From Porphyromonas bennonis DSM 23058 = JCM 16335 (GTDB lineage: Bacteria > Bacteroidota > Bacteroidia > Bacteroidales > Porphyromonadaceae), in the NCBI RefSeq assembly GCF_000375645.1, contig NZ_AQWR01000008.1, forward strand, positions 1-57,038: 57,038 nt of DNA. Direction: 5' to 3'. Position 1 is the first letter of the stretch, and every line of letters begins with the position of its first letter. A program made the position numbers and the translations under genes. Under the pieces are notes generated by a model. The model was not told the DNA's origin, ran no database searches, and saw nothing but the letters and a program-made list of their open reading frames with translations. Of the stretch, positions 45,217 to 53,542 are shown in pieces.

Positions 45217-46198
45217 AGTCGGGGATTCGGGTGATGGCATCATCGAGCAGGGCAAAGAGCTCGGTTTTTGTCTGAGCACGCAGGATCGCCACACGCTGCT
45301 GCTTGAAGTCCGGGATGCCCTTTAGTAAAGGCGTGATCGCAAGGTGGCGTCGCATATGGATGATCCCTCGCAGCTCGTCTCCGATGCGCTCGATATTCTC
45401 CTCGGTGAGTTGCTTGAGGCAGTCGAGGTACCACTCCTTGGAGTGCTGCGGCTTAGGCTCGCCGTGGCGCATCGCCCGGATCTCCTCAAAGACCCACGGC
45501 TGACCGATCGCACCGCGACCCACCATGACGGCATCGACACCAGTCTCCTCAAATCGCCGGTGAGCCGTCTCGCCATCCGTCACATCCCCATTGCCGATGA
45601 TCGGGATGGTGATGCGCGGATCTGCCTTCACCGCCCGGATCAGGGACCAGTCCGCATCCCCCTTGTACATCTGTGAGCGGGTGCGTCCGTGGATCGTCAG
45701 GGCGGCTATGCCACAGTCCTGCAGCTTAGGTGCGAGGTCGGTGATGATGAGGTCGTTCTTGTCCCAGCCGAGGCGTGTCTTCACCGTCACCGGCAGGGAG
45801 ACCGCCTCCACGACCGCCCGGGTGATCTCGAGGAGCCGGGGCACATCGCGCAGGAGACCTGAGCCGGCACCCTTGCCTGCCACCTTCTTTACCGGGCAGC
45901 CGAAGTTAATGTCGATCAGGTCCGGTCCGGCGTCCGCAGCGATCCTAGCTGCCTCCGCCATCGTCTCCGCATCACGTCCGTAGATCTGTATCGCCACCGG
46001 TCGCTCGTCGTCGTAGAGCTCCATCTTGCGCATCGTGCTGGGTATGTCCCGCACGATCGCATCCGCATTGACAAACTCCGAGTAGACCAGAGCTGCCCCC
46101 ATACGGTGACACATCCGGCGGAAGGGGTGATCAGTCACATCCTCCATCGGTGCCAGCACCACCGGGCGCTCTCCTACGTCTATCGTCCCGATCCTCAC
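45215..46198 (-). CDS. dusB: tRNA-dihydrouridine synthase (DusB type)
   Basis: A 327-residue FMN enzyme that reduces uridines in the tRNA D loop with NADPH. Motifs are VLAPMEDVTDHPFRR (about 14-28), DINFGCPVKKVAGKGAGSGLL (about 95-115, with the catalytic Cys), TVKTRLGWD (about 138-146), IHGRTRSQMYKG (about 169-180) and GNGDV (about 202-206). The start overlaps the clpX stop by 4 bp on the minus strand, so it is the last gene of a clpP-clpX-dusB unit. Confidence 0.94.
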   Translation of the reverse strand: MRIGTIDVGERPVVLAPMEDVTDHPFRRMCHRMGAALVYSEFVNADAIVRDIPSTMRKMELYDDERPVAIQIYGRDAETMAEAARIAADAGPDLIDINFGCPVKKVAGKGAGSGLLRDVPRLLEITRAVVEAVSLPVTVKTRLGWDKNDLIITDLAPKLQDCGIAALTIHGRTRSQMYKGDADWSLIRAVKADPRITIPIIGNGDVTDGETAHRRFEETGVDAVMVGRGAIGQPWVFEEIRAMRHGEPKPQHSKEWYLDCLKQLTEENIERIGDELRGIIHMRRHLAITPLLKGIPDFKQQRVAILRAQTKTELFALLDDAITRIPD

Positions 46199-47538
46199 GC
46201 CTCTGTCGCTATGCTCTCCAGATCGGTGGCACGGAAGTGCTCCCGGGCGTAGTCCAGGGTGAGGTGAAAGGTCCGCTTGCGCGTGGAGGGTAGCTCAAAC
46301 ATCGCATCGGTCATGATGCCCTCGAAGATACTCCTCAGACCACGAGCTCCAACGCCGAAGTCAACTGCCTTCTGCACAATAAAGTCATACACCTCGTCAT
46401 CAATAGTCAGCTTGATGCCGTCCATGGCAAAGAGCTTGGTGTACTGCTTGGCGATCGCATTCTTCGGCTCCGTCAGGATCTGCCTCAGTGCCTCAGGGCT
46501 CAGGGGTGTAAGGTAGGTGAGTATCGGGAGACGCCCGATAAGCTCGGGGATCAGCCCATAGCTCCGGAGGTCAGCCGGGGTGACGTACTTCAGCAGGTCA
46601 TCTCCTTGCTCCCGCTTCTTCCCCCGTGTGGCGCTGGCATAGCCGACGGTGTGGGTATTCATCCGCTGTGCGATCTTCCGCTCAATACCCTCGAAGGCAC
46701 CACCGCATATATAGAGGATATTCTCCGTATTCACCACGACCATCTCGGCATCGGGGTGCTTGCGTCCTCCCTTGGGCGGGACATTGACATCCTCGCCCTC
46801 GAGGAGCTTCAGGAGCCCCTGCTGGACACCCTCACCACCCACATCCCGGGTGATGGAGGGGTTGTCGCTCTTGCGGGCAAGCTTGTCGATCTCGTCGATG
46901 AAGACGATCCCGCGCTCAGCCAGCTTGACATCGTAGTCGGCCGCCTGCAGGAGTCGCGTCAGGATGCTCTCAATGTCCTCGCCGACGTAGCCTGCCTGAG
47001 TAAAGACAGTTGCATCCACGATGGTAAAGGGGACCTTGAGCATCCGTGCGATGGTGCGGGCAAGGAGCGTCTTACCGGTGCCGGTGGGCCCGACGACGAT
47101 CATATTACTCTTGTCGAGCTCCACCTCATCCAGTTCCTTGTCATCCACCCGAGCCTCCTCACCATTACCGAGGATACCCCGGCTGTAGAGCCGCTTGTAG
47201 TGGTTGTACACCGCCACGGCAAGGCTTCGCTTGGCAGCCTCCTGACCGATCACATACTTATCCAGATAGTCGACGATCTCGGTAGGCTTAGGGAGCTTGT
47301 CGAAGGTGGGCGCTGTGTACTTCTCATGCACCGCATCCGTCTTCTGAGACGCCTGGAGCGCCTTGTAGACCGCCTCGGCACACTCGTTGCAGAGGTAGCC
47401 GACGGGTCCGCGCGCCACGAAGTCGACCATACTCTCCGGTCGACCGCAGACGCTGCAGAAGTGCTCGTCGCCAAACATCCAGTCGTCGTCACCTCCCAGG
47501 TCAGTCTCCTTAGAAGTCGGTTTCTTACGCTTTGCCAT
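46195..47538 (-). CDS. clpX: ATP-dependent Clp protease ATP-binding subunit ClpX
   Basis: A 447-residue AAA+ unfoldase. The N-terminal C4 zinc domain has CSVCGRPES and CNEC (about 28-56). The AAA+ core has Walker [12 protein letters not shown] (about 149-159), Walker B VFIDEIDK (about 212-219) and sensor-2 GARGLRSI (about 399-406). The pore-loop GYVGED (about 182-187) is present. It feeds unfolded substrates to ClpP, encoded just upstream with a 1-bp overlap (TAATG). Confidence 0.97.
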   Translation of the reverse strand: MAKRKKPTSKETDLGGDDDWMFGDEHFCSVCGRPESMVDFVARGPVGYLCNECAEAVYKALQASQKTDAVHEKYTAPTFDKLPKPTEIVDYLDKYVIGQEAAKRSLAVAVYNHYKRLYSRGILGNGEEARVDDKELDEVELDKSNMIVVGPTGTGKTLLARTIARMLKVPFTIVDATVFTQAGYVGEDIESILTRLLQAADYDVKLAERGIVFIDEIDKLARKSDNPSITRDVGGEGVQQGLLKLLEGEDVNVPPKGGRKHPDAEMVVVNTENILYICGGAFEGIERKIAQRMNTHTVGYASATRGKKREQGDDLLKYVTPADLRSYGLIPELIGRLPILTYLTPLSPEALRQILTEPKNAIAKQYTKLFAMDGIKLTIDDEVYDFIVQKAVDFGVGARGLRSIFEGIMTDAMFELPSTRKRTFHLTLDYAREHFRATDLESIATEA

Positions 47539-48236
47539 TACTTCTGCTCCTTAGCCTTAGTGAGTACCTTATCCACGAGTCCGTACTCCATTGCCTCCTT
47601 AGCACGAAGCCAGTGGTCGCGGTCGGAGTCCTTCTCGATCTGCTCGACCGTCTGACCGGTATGCTTGGCGAGGATCTCGTAGAGCTCCTGCTTCACCTTC
47701 AGGATCTCGCGAACCGTGATCTCCATATCGGAGGCCTGACCCTGAGCACCACCGAGCGGCTGATGGATCATCACGCGAGAGTGCGGGAGGGCAAAGCGCT
47801 TCCCCTTAGTCCCCGCCACGAGGATGATCGATGCCATGCTGGCAGCCATGCCGGTGGCGATGGTGCTGACGTTGCAGTCGATGTACTGCATCGTATCGTA
47901 GATCCCGTAGCCGGCATAGACCGATCCGCCGGGGCTATTGATGTAGATGGAGATGTCCTTGCCCGGGTCGCTCGACTCGAGGAAGAGGAGCTGCGCCTGG
48001 ATTACATTGGCGACATAGTCATCGATGGCGGAGCCGAGGAAGATGATCCGGTCCATCATCAGACGGCTGAAGACGTCCATCTGGGCGATATTTAGCTGTC
48101 GCTCCTCAATGATTGTGGGGTTAACGTAGCCTCGGGAGGCTTCGGAATTAAACTTCGTATACTGATCCAGCGCCAGCGAGTTCATCCCAAGGTGCTTCGT
48201 GGCGTATCTCTGAAATTCGTCTGAGTAATTGCTCAT
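47538..48236 (-). CDS. clpP: ATP-dependent Clp protease proteolytic subunit ClpP
   Basis: A 232-residue serine protease. The catalytic Ser133 is in GMAAS and His158 in MIHQP, with the Asp following in the C-terminal part. [10 protein letters not shown] (about 100-109) is the usual handle region. The start is taken as the ATG at 48236 (MSNYSDEF), since the family begins about there; an in-frame start at 48284 would add 16 unusual hydrophobic residues. A -7 box lies about 70 bp upstream. Confidence 0.95.
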   Translation of the reverse strand: MSNYSDEFQRYATKHLGMNSLALDQYTKFNSEASRGYVNPTIIEERQLNIAQMDVFSRLMMDRIIFLGSAIDDYVANVIQAQLLFLESSDPGKDISIYINSPGGSVYAGYGIYDTMQYIDCNVSTIATGMAASMASIILVAGTKGKRFALPHSRVMIHQPLGGAQGQASDMEITVREILKVKQELYEILAKHTGQTVEQIEKDSDRDHWLRAKEAMEYGLVDKVLTKAKEQK

Positions 48237-48306
48237 AATGTAGTCGTATAAATTGATTGCCAAGAAGAGTATGGCAAAAACCAAGCCAAGACACTCATCG
48301 GCACAA

Positions 48307-48314
48307 CAAAGATA
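48307..48314 (-). promoter_or_regulatory. -7 box (TATCTTTG, minus strand) for clpP
   Basis: On the minus strand 48314-48307 reads TATCTTTG. It lies about 70 bp before the chosen clpP ATG and 45 bp from palindrome array 4. No -33 TTG is seen at the usual spacing. Confidence 0.45.
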
Positions 48315-48358
48315 CGAAAAAGTGCCCCCCTCATTTTCGGTCCCCTTTAGACATTTCT

Positions 48359-48418
48359 CTATTACCGGTAATAGGTAACTCTATTACCGGTAATAGTGCT
48401 CACTAATACCGGTAAAAG
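48359..48418. repeat. Palindrome array 4: three 16-bp units at 22-bp period
   Basis: Units are 48359-48374 and 48381-48396 (both the perfect palindrome CTATTACCGGTAATAG) and 48403-48418 (CTAATACCGGTAAAAG). Spacers are 6 bp. The array sits between the divergent -7 boxes of clpP (48307-48314) and of the 48489 gene (48449-48456). Confidence 0.92.
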
Positions 48419-48448
48419 AATCATCGTAGTCCGGGTGCCCATTTTTGG

Positions 48449-48456
48449 TACCTTTG
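48449..48456 (+). promoter_or_regulatory. -7 box (TACCTTTG) that decides the start of the 48489 gene
   Basis: TACCTTTG lies 33 bp before ATG 48489. Because transcription would start at about 48463, the longer in-frame start at 48396, which lies inside the palindrome array, is unlikely. Confidence 0.5.
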
Positions 48457-48488
48457 TGAGAGAAATAAATGACTCAGTAACGATCGCC

Positions 48489-48971
48489 ATGAGTGAAGTA
48501 AATGGTAATGGAGCCCGGCTGGTAGAGCGTATCGATCAGCTGATACAAGAGCTGACCGAGATACGCGATGAGGTGACGGCTCTCTCAGAGTCCTCATCCG
48601 AGACGCCCGTCGCTCCCACTATGGAGGAGGTAACAGAGGAGACTACGTCCCAGGAGATCGACGAGACGCCCATAGTCGTGGATGAGGAGCTGGAAGAGAA
48701 GGTGCCGGAGCTAACTCTGGAGACAGCCTTTGAGCCGATGGTCGACTTCCACACCGCCGGACAGCTGTCGGTGGCGGACTCCTTCTTCTTTGCCAATGAG
48801 CTCTTCGGCGGCAATCGTCCCGAGCTCAATAGAGTACTCGGCGAGGTCGACCGACTGAGCTCCGTCTCTCAGATGCGGCACTACCTCACAGAGACCCTTG
48901 ATCTGAATGTAGAGTCAGATGAGGGGAAGCGCTTCTACGACTTTGTCCTCTCCTGCTCTACCCGCCGTTAG
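48489..48971 (+). CDS. Acidic protein of unknown function before rsmI
   Basis: A 160-residue protein: an N-terminal short coiled coil (about 8-35, with LVERIDQLIQELTEIRDEV), a very acidic Glu/Thr-rich linker (about 36-85) and a folded C-terminal part (about 88-160) with VADSFFFANELFGGNRPELNRVL. There is no signal peptide or TM, so it is cytoplasmic. I recognise the general type as a Bacteroidales conserved hypothetical but not a function. rsmI follows 6 bp later, so it is co-transcribed with an rRNA methyltransferase. Confidence 0.8.
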   Translation: MSEVNGNGARLVERIDQLIQELTEIRDEVTALSESSSETPVAPTMEEVTEETTSQEIDETPIVVDEELEEKVPELTLETAFEPMVDFHTAGQLSVADSFFFANELFGGNRPELNRVLGEVDRLSSVSQMRHYLTETLDLNVESDEGKRFYDFVLSCSTRR

Positions 48972-48977
48972 TCTGTC

Positions 48978-49685
48978 ATGAGCACGCCGCTGACCATCAT
49001 CCCCACTCCGGTGGGCAATCTCGAGGACATGACCTACAGGGCAGTCCGTCTCCTCCGGGAGGCGGATCTGATCCTGGCGGAGGACACCCGCACATCGGCG
49101 ACCCTGCTGCGAGAGTATGGCATCGAGACACCGATGATCAGCTACCATATATTCAATGAGCATAAGATCGTCGAGCGGGTGACGGAGGAGATCTCTCAGG
49201 GGCGGCGGGTGTGCCTCATCTCCGATGCCGGCACACCGGGCATCTCTGACCCCGGGTTTCTCCTCGTCCGCTCCTGTGTGGAGGCGGGCATCGAGGTGAG
49301 CTGCCTGCCGGGAGCCACAGCAGTGATTCCTGCCGTAGTCGCCTCAGGACTGCCGTGCGATCGCTTTGTCTTCGAGGGCTTTTTGCCACACAAGAAGGGA
49401 CGCCTCACCAGACTGCGGGCACTCGAGCAGCGGGAGGAGACTACGATATTCTACGAGGCTCCTACACGTATCGTCAGGCTGCTCGAGGAGATCGGTGAGC
49501 TATATGGCGATACTCGGCGCGTCGTACTCGCTCGAGAGATCTCCAAGCGGTACGAGGAGTACCTACGGGGAATCCCGTCCGAGTTACTGCAACACTTTGC
49601 CACTGAGGATCCTAAGGGGGAGATGGTCCTGGTGGTGGAGGGGTTGCCGAAGGGGGAGAAGGTGCACAAGAATAAATTTCGATAA
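48978..49685 (+). CDS. rsmI: 16S rRNA (cytidine-1402-2'-O)-methyltransferase RsmI
   Basis: A 235-residue tetrapyrrole-methylase-fold enzyme. Motifs are IPTPVGNLEDMTYRAV (about 8-23), LAEDTRTSATLLREYGI (about 33-49), LISDAGTPGISDPG (about 80-93) and FEGFLPHKKGRL (about 132-143). It methylates the ribose of C1402 in the ribosomal P site. It follows the acidic protein gene by 6 bp. Confidence 0.95.
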   Translation: MSTPLTIIPTPVGNLEDMTYRAVRLLREADLILAEDTRTSATLLREYGIETPMISYHIFNEHKIVERVTEEISQGRRVCLISDAGTPGISDPGFLLVRSCVEAGIEVSCLPGATAVIPAVVASGLPCDRFVFEGFLPHKKGRLTRLRALEQREETTIFYEAPTRIVRLLEEIGELYGDTRRVVLAREISKRYEEYLRGIPSELLQHFATEDPKGEMVLVVEGLPKGEKVHKNKFR

Positions 49686-49690
49686 TTTTG
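49683..49690 (+). promoter_or_regulatory. -7 box (TAATTTTG) for the coiled-coil lipoprotein gene
   Basis: TAATTTTG overlaps the rsmI stop codon and lies 60 bp before ATG 49750. No -33 match is seen. Confidence 0.4.
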
Positions 49691-49749
49691 TAGCGGAGTT
49701 CAATAGTGATCTCCGAGATAGAAACTAAGTAAGAAAACAATAGAAGAGT

Positions 49750-50640
49750 ATGATCAGATCATTTGTCAAGACCATAGCAGGGGTCTCTGTGGCTCTCTCG
49801 CTTATGGTGGTCGGCTGTACCGGCAATAAGGGATCCAGCTACGATAAGCTGAAGACCAGCTATGACTCGCTGCTCATGCAGAGTGACAAGAATCAGGCTG
49901 ATCTCAATGAAGCCATCGGCATCATCAACGAGGTGGAGAGCAATCTCAGTCAGATCGCAGATGCCGAGCACCGCGTGCAGGCAGATGCCCTCAAGGGCGA
50001 GCTCAATCAGTCTCAGAAGCAGCAAATCATGGATGAGATCTCGCTGCTCCGTCAGACCCTGCAGGAGAATAAGCAAAACCTTGCCCAGCAGCAGGAGAAG
50101 CTCAAGCGCAGCGGTATCAATATCGCTGCACTTAATAAGAAGATCGACCTCCTCAGCAGTCAGATCGCAGAGAAGGACCAGATGATCCAGTCTCTCCAGG
50201 CTGACCTCGAGAGTGCGAGGGGTATGATCGCCCGTCAGGACAGTCTCATCACTGAGCAGACCGAGAAGGGTGCCGTAAATGAGGCAACCATCGCGATCCA
50301 GAATAAGAAGCTCCAGGCTCAGGATGCAGCTCTCCATCAGGCTTACTACTGCTTCGGCACACTCAGCGAGCTGAAAGAGGAGAATATCATCAAGGGTGGT
50401 GGTCTCTTCTCTAAGGCAAAGGTACTTCCCGAGGGCTTCAATCAGGACTACTTCAAGCAGGTCGATACCCGCGACCTGACGACGATCGCGCTCTTTGCCG
50501 CTAAGGCACACCTGCGCACTCAGCACCCTGCCTCCTCGTACCACTTCGAGAAGGACGCAGATGGCAATCAGACGCTTGTCATCGACAATCAGCAGGAGTT
50601 CTGGAGCCTAAGCAAGTATCTCGTCGTGGAGGTGGAGTGA
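49750..50640 (+). CDS. Coiled-coil lipoprotein of unknown function
   Basis: A 296-residue protein with lipobox MVVGC (Cys23). Residues about 32-200 form a long coiled coil rich in Gln, Leu and Lys, with heptads such as LRQTLQENKQNLAQQQEKL. A C-terminal globular part (about 205-296) has YYCFGTLSELKEENII and GLFSKAKVL. It is probably anchored in the periplasm or at the surface with a rod-like spacer. I do not know a function. It is followed by its own terminator, so it is a single-gene unit. Confidence 0.85.
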   Translation: MIRSFVKTIAGVSVALSLMVVGCTGNKGSSYDKLKTSYDSLLMQSDKNQADLNEAIGIINEVESNLSQIADAEHRVQADALKGELNQSQKQQIMDEISLLRQTLQENKQNLAQQQEKLKRSGINIAALNKKIDLLSSQIAEKDQMIQSLQADLESARGMIARQDSLITEQTEKGAVNEATIAIQNKKLQAQDAALHQAYYCFGTLSELKEENIIKGGGLFSKAKVLPEGFNQDYFKQVDTRDLTTIALFAAKAHLRTQHPASSYHFEKDADGNQTLVIDNQQEFWSLSKYLVVEVE

Positions 50641-50675
50641 TCTCCGACCTTTAGATTTTATCTGATATCTATTTT

Positions 50676-50723
50676 GAGACGAGGCGAGGAGCATTCTTTT
50701 TCCTTACCTCGTCTCTTGTTTTT
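50676..50723 (+). terminator. Intrinsic terminator after the coiled-coil lipoprotein gene
   Basis: GAGACGAGG (50676-50684) pairs with CCTCGTCTC (50707-50715), and TTGTTTTT follows. The loop is long (22 bases) but has an inner A/T pairing. Confidence 0.8.
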
Positions 50724-50748
50724 CTAAGTAAACAAAGCCCCCTTATCT

Positions 50749-51474
50749 ATGATCGTTAAGACGGTGCTGATCGACCTCGATGATACCCTCTGGGCGACGA
50801 CCCGCAATAATCAGTCTGCCCTGCGTGAGGTGTATGAGGCACGCGAGTGGAGCCGGTGGATCGACTCCTTCGAGACCCTGCGAGATGTCTATCAGCCTAT
50901 CAACGACCACCTCTGGCATCTCTATCGTATCGGTGAGATCACGAAGCCGGAGCTTACCGTGAGACGCTTCAAGGAGCCTCTTGAGCACTTTATGGGACCT
51001 CTCGATGAGTCTCTCATAGATGAGATAAATACACAATTCCTATCGCTTACCGCAACGAAGAAGGAGACGATCCCCGGTGCCATCGAGCTGCTGCAGGAGC
51101 TGCGTCGTCGCTATCGGATTGTGATCCTATCCAATGGCTTCATGGAGGTGCAGCACCGCAAGATGACCGCAGCGGGCATCCTACCCTACGTGGACTGCAT
51201 CGTGCTGAGCGAGATGGCGGGGATCAATAAGCCAAGCAAGGCGATCTTTGACTACGCTCTCTCCCGCTCCCGGTCACGACGGTCGGAGACGGTGATGATC
51301 GGTGACGACTGGGAGTCAGACATACAGGGGGCAGACAATGCCGGACTGCCTGCGATATGGTTTAACCTCCGAGGCCAGGCTCGCCCGGACGAACCCCTTC
51401 GCGTACCACTCTATGAGGTGAGCGAACTGTCCGAGATACCGTCCCTGCTGAGGAGTTTTACTCCATTTGCTTGA
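50749..51474 (+). CDS. HAD-family phosphatase, YjjG-like noncanonical pyrimidine nucleotidase
   Basis: A 241-residue HAD hydrolase. Motif I is LIDLDDTLW (about 7-15), motif II ILSNGF (about 124-129), motif III the Lys in GINKPSKAIF (about 161-170) and motif IV IGDDWESDIQGA (about 183-194). The cap is alpha-helical (about 17-110). YjjG-type enzymes dephosphorylate dUMP, dTMP and damaged pyrimidine nucleotides; the exact substrate is inferred. The GH16 gene starts 8 bp later. Confidence 0.88.
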   Translation: MIVKTVLIDLDDTLWATTRNNQSALREVYEAREWSRWIDSFETLRDVYQPINDHLWHLYRIGEITKPELTVRRFKEPLEHFMGPLDESLIDEINTQFLSLTATKKETIPGAIELLQELRRRYRIVILSNGFMEVQHRKMTAAGILPYVDCIVLSEMAGINKPSKAIFDYALSRSRSRRSETVMIGDDWESDIQGADNAGLPAIWFNLRGQARPDEPLRVPLYEVSELSEIPSLLRSFTPFA

Positions 51475-51481
51475 CAAGGAT

Positions 51482-52246
51482 ATGAATAGATTTTTACTTA
51501 CACTCTTTTCCTCAATCTTCGCAGTCGGTGTCTGCATAGGACAGGAGGGCTACCAGCTCGTTTGGGAGGAGGACTTCGTGTCGGAGACCCCGGACAGTAC
51601 GCTGTGGAGTATGGTGCCGGCGCAGCCGTACGACTGGGCTCGCCACATGACATCTGAGCATCCCGAGCTCATCGAGATCTCGGATGGCACACTGAAGCTC
51701 AGGGCCGACTACGACCGGTCCGCAGGAACCTACGTAACCGCCGGGCTGTGGGGTAAGGGCAAGCAGGAGATCCGGCTGGGACGCATCGATGTGCGTGCGC
51801 GATTCGATAGCGGTCAGGGATTCTGGCCTGCCATCTGGATGCTGGGCTATTCTCCTGAGGTGTCGTGGCCGCACAATGGCGAGATCGATATTATGGAGCA
51901 TCTCAATCAAGACTCCATCGTCTACCAGACGGTACACACTGCCCATACGGCAAGCTCTAACCCCGATGGCGCAGGGAGCGGCAGCGTTATGTCGATCGAT
52001 CCCGACGAATATAACATCTATAGCGTGGTGATAGAGAGCGACAGGATCATGCTCTTAGTTAATGATCAACTCTGTCACACTTATGTCAGGGAACAGGGTG
52101 ACGAAGAGCAGTTTCGGTATCCCCTTTACCTTATCCTCTCAGCTCAGATGGGGGGATCCTGGGTAGGCGAACCGGTACCGCCGGCGCATCCCCTCACGCT
52201 GGAGATAGACTACATCCGCCACTACATGCCCCTGAGCGCTGAGTAA
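51482..52246 (+). CDS. Glycoside hydrolase family 16 protein
   Basis: A 254-residue exported hydrolase with signal peptide (about 1-20, ending VCIGQ). The GH16 catalytic motif is GEIDIMEH (about 134-141), with nucleophile and acid/base Glu both present, and WPAIWMLG (about 116-123) stands before it. ATG 51482 is chosen since it begins a clean signal peptide; an upstream TTG at 51467 is less likely. The family cleaves beta-1,3/1,4-glucans, laminarin, agar or carrageenan; which one is unclear. No PUL genes (SusC/D pair) are near. Confidence 0.92.
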   Translation: MNRFLLTLFSSIFAVGVCIGQEGYQLVWEEDFVSETPDSTLWSMVPAQPYDWARHMTSEHPELIEISDGTLKLRADYDRSAGTYVTAGLWGKGKQEIRLGRIDVRARFDSGQGFWPAIWMLGYSPEVSWPHNGEIDIMEHLNQDSIVYQTVHTAHTASSNPDGAGSGSVMSIDPDEYNIYSVVIESDRIMLLVNDQLCHTYVREQGDEEQFRYPLYLILSAQMGGSWVGEPVPPAHPLTLEIDYIRHYMPLSAE

Positions 52247-52278
52247 GGTGGTCTCTGTGGGAAGACGGTACAAAATAG

Positions 52279-52286
52279 TACCTTTG
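52279..52286 (+). promoter_or_regulatory. -7 box (TACCTTTG) for the arginine decarboxylase gene
   Basis: TACCTTTG lies 79 bp before ATG 52358. The leader would be about 65 bases and contains the near-palindrome CGAGCCGATCGGTTCG (52295-52310) right after the start point. The box makes the longer in-frame GTG start at 52289 unlikely. Confidence 0.5.
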
Positions 52287-52357
52287 TTGTGGTTCGAGCC
52301 GATCGGTTCGGACGACTACGTTTGGCAATTAGAACTATTAGGATAATAAAGAAAGAC

Positions 52358-52903
52358 ATGAGTAAGCTCGTTGGAAATCTGATCCCTCGCACCTTCTTCA
52401 TCACAAAGGGCAGCGGGGAGTCTGACCTGGAGATGCATGCCGGGTCTTATCACATGGCCCTGCATGATGCCGGGATTTGTGACTTCAATATCATGACCTA
52501 CTCGTCTGTCATCCCAGCCACGGCAGTCCTCACCACGATGGATGAGATCGACCTGCCTCCCTTTGGGTCCGAGATGAAGACGATCATGGCGGTGTCTCAC
52601 GGCACACAGGACGAGTTTGTCTCCGCCGGGGTGGTTTACTCGTGGATGTACAGCGACGAGAACTTTGACCATAAGGTGGGAGGTCTCGTCTGCGAGGTGA
52701 GTGGTCGCTACCTGATCGAGGAGCTGGAGAGCCGTCTCACTCGCGTGATTACCGATCTGCACGACAAGACCTACTCGCAGTACTTCCTCGGAGAGCTCAA
52801 TTTCGTCACTGAGGGCATCACGATCGAGAAGCGGTATGGCACGGCTCTCGCCGGGCTCTGCTTCATCGACTTCGAGCAGCCGGAGATCAAGGAGGCTAAG
52901 TAA
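52358..52903 (+). CDS. Pyruvoyl-dependent arginine decarboxylase
   Basis: A 181-residue proenzyme that should self-cleave between Ser49 and Ser50 in TYSSVIPA, making the pyruvoyl group on the alpha chain. It then converts arginine to agmatine, the first step of polyamine synthesis. GSGESDLEMHAGSYHMAL (about 18-35) and LHDAGI agree with the PvlArgDC family, whose length is similar. ATG 52358 is used because the promoter-like box lies just upstream. No agmatine deiminase or carbamoylputrescine gene lies in this window. Confidence 0.93.
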   Translation: MSKLVGNLIPRTFFITKGSGESDLEMHAGSYHMALHDAGICDFNIMTYSSVIPATAVLTTMDEIDLPPFGSEMKTIMAVSHGTQDEFVSAGVVYSWMYSDENFDHKVGGLVCEVSGRYLIEELESRLTRVITDLHDKTYSQYFLGELNFVTEGITIEKRYGTALAGLCFIDFEQPEIKEAK

Positions 52904-52985
52904 CTATCTGAATGAGTAATGGATCGAGACTGTCGGGACTTTGCAAGGAGTATCGGCGGGCTCGGTCTTTTGATACATACCTGAT

Positions 52986-53537
52986 ATGTCGTACTTCAAT
53001 CAACTGGCACAGCGCCGCCACAGCATACGCAAGTATAGCTCCGAGGAGATCGACCCTGATCTCCTGACCGATATCGTGGAGTGTGCACTCCAGGCACCCA
53101 CCTCGAGGAATAGTCAGAGTGTCCGACTGATAGTCGTGGACGATCCCGAGACGATCCGGTCGCTGAGTGGCATAAGGGAGCATGGCTCCGCTTTCGTGGC
53201 AGGTGCTTCGGTGGTGATCGCCGTCTGTGCTGATACCTCCGTGACACGTCGTCCTCTCGCAGATACGGCAATAGCAGCATCGTACCTCCAGCTGGCAGCC
53301 ACCTCCAACAACCTCGCCAGCTGCTGGTGCCACGTGGAGGATACGCCCGGTGCTGTCGACGAGACGGCTCAGGAGACTGTACACAAGCTGCTGGATCTGC
53401 CGGAGTCCTACCTCTGCCACTGCCTCATCGCCCTCGGGATCCCCGAGGATGCCGATCAACTGGAGCCGGTGGAGCGCACTCTGCCGTGGGAGCACGTCTA
53501 CGTCGGGCGTTACTCGACAGGAGAGGAGAAAGAGTAA
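52986..53537 (+). CDS. Nitroreductase-family flavoprotein
   Basis: A 183-residue FMN-binding protein. The family pattern is RRHSIRKYSSEEID (about 10-23) for FMN phosphate binding, ALQAPTSRNSQSVRLIVV (about 34-51) and a C-terminal IALGIPEDADQ. It lacks metal or Fe-S motifs. It reduces quinones, nitro-compounds or similar substrates with NAD(P)H; the true substrate is unknown. The next gene starts 5 bp after the stop. Confidence 0.9.
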   Translation: MSYFNQLAQRRHSIRKYSSEEIDPDLLTDIVECALQAPTSRNSQSVRLIVVDDPETIRSLSGIREHGSAFVAGASVVIAVCADTSVTRRPLADTAIAASYLQLAATSNNLASCWCHVEDTPGAVDETAQETVHKLLDLPESYLCHCLIALGIPEDADQLEPVERTLPWEHVYVGRYSTGEEKE

Positions 53538-53542
53538 CTGCG

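Noticed and set aside
46606-47655. 349-codon plus-strand frame opposite clpX
   Set aside because: ClpX on the minus strand has all AAA+ and zinc motifs; the antisense frame is an Asp/Leu/His-rich shadow.
53327-53542. Longer N-terminus for the DUF2520 protein
   Set aside because: The upstream extension is in another frame of the nitroreductase gene and has Arg/Gly/Ala-rich, non-conserved sequence; GTG 53543 just after that gene's stop fits better.
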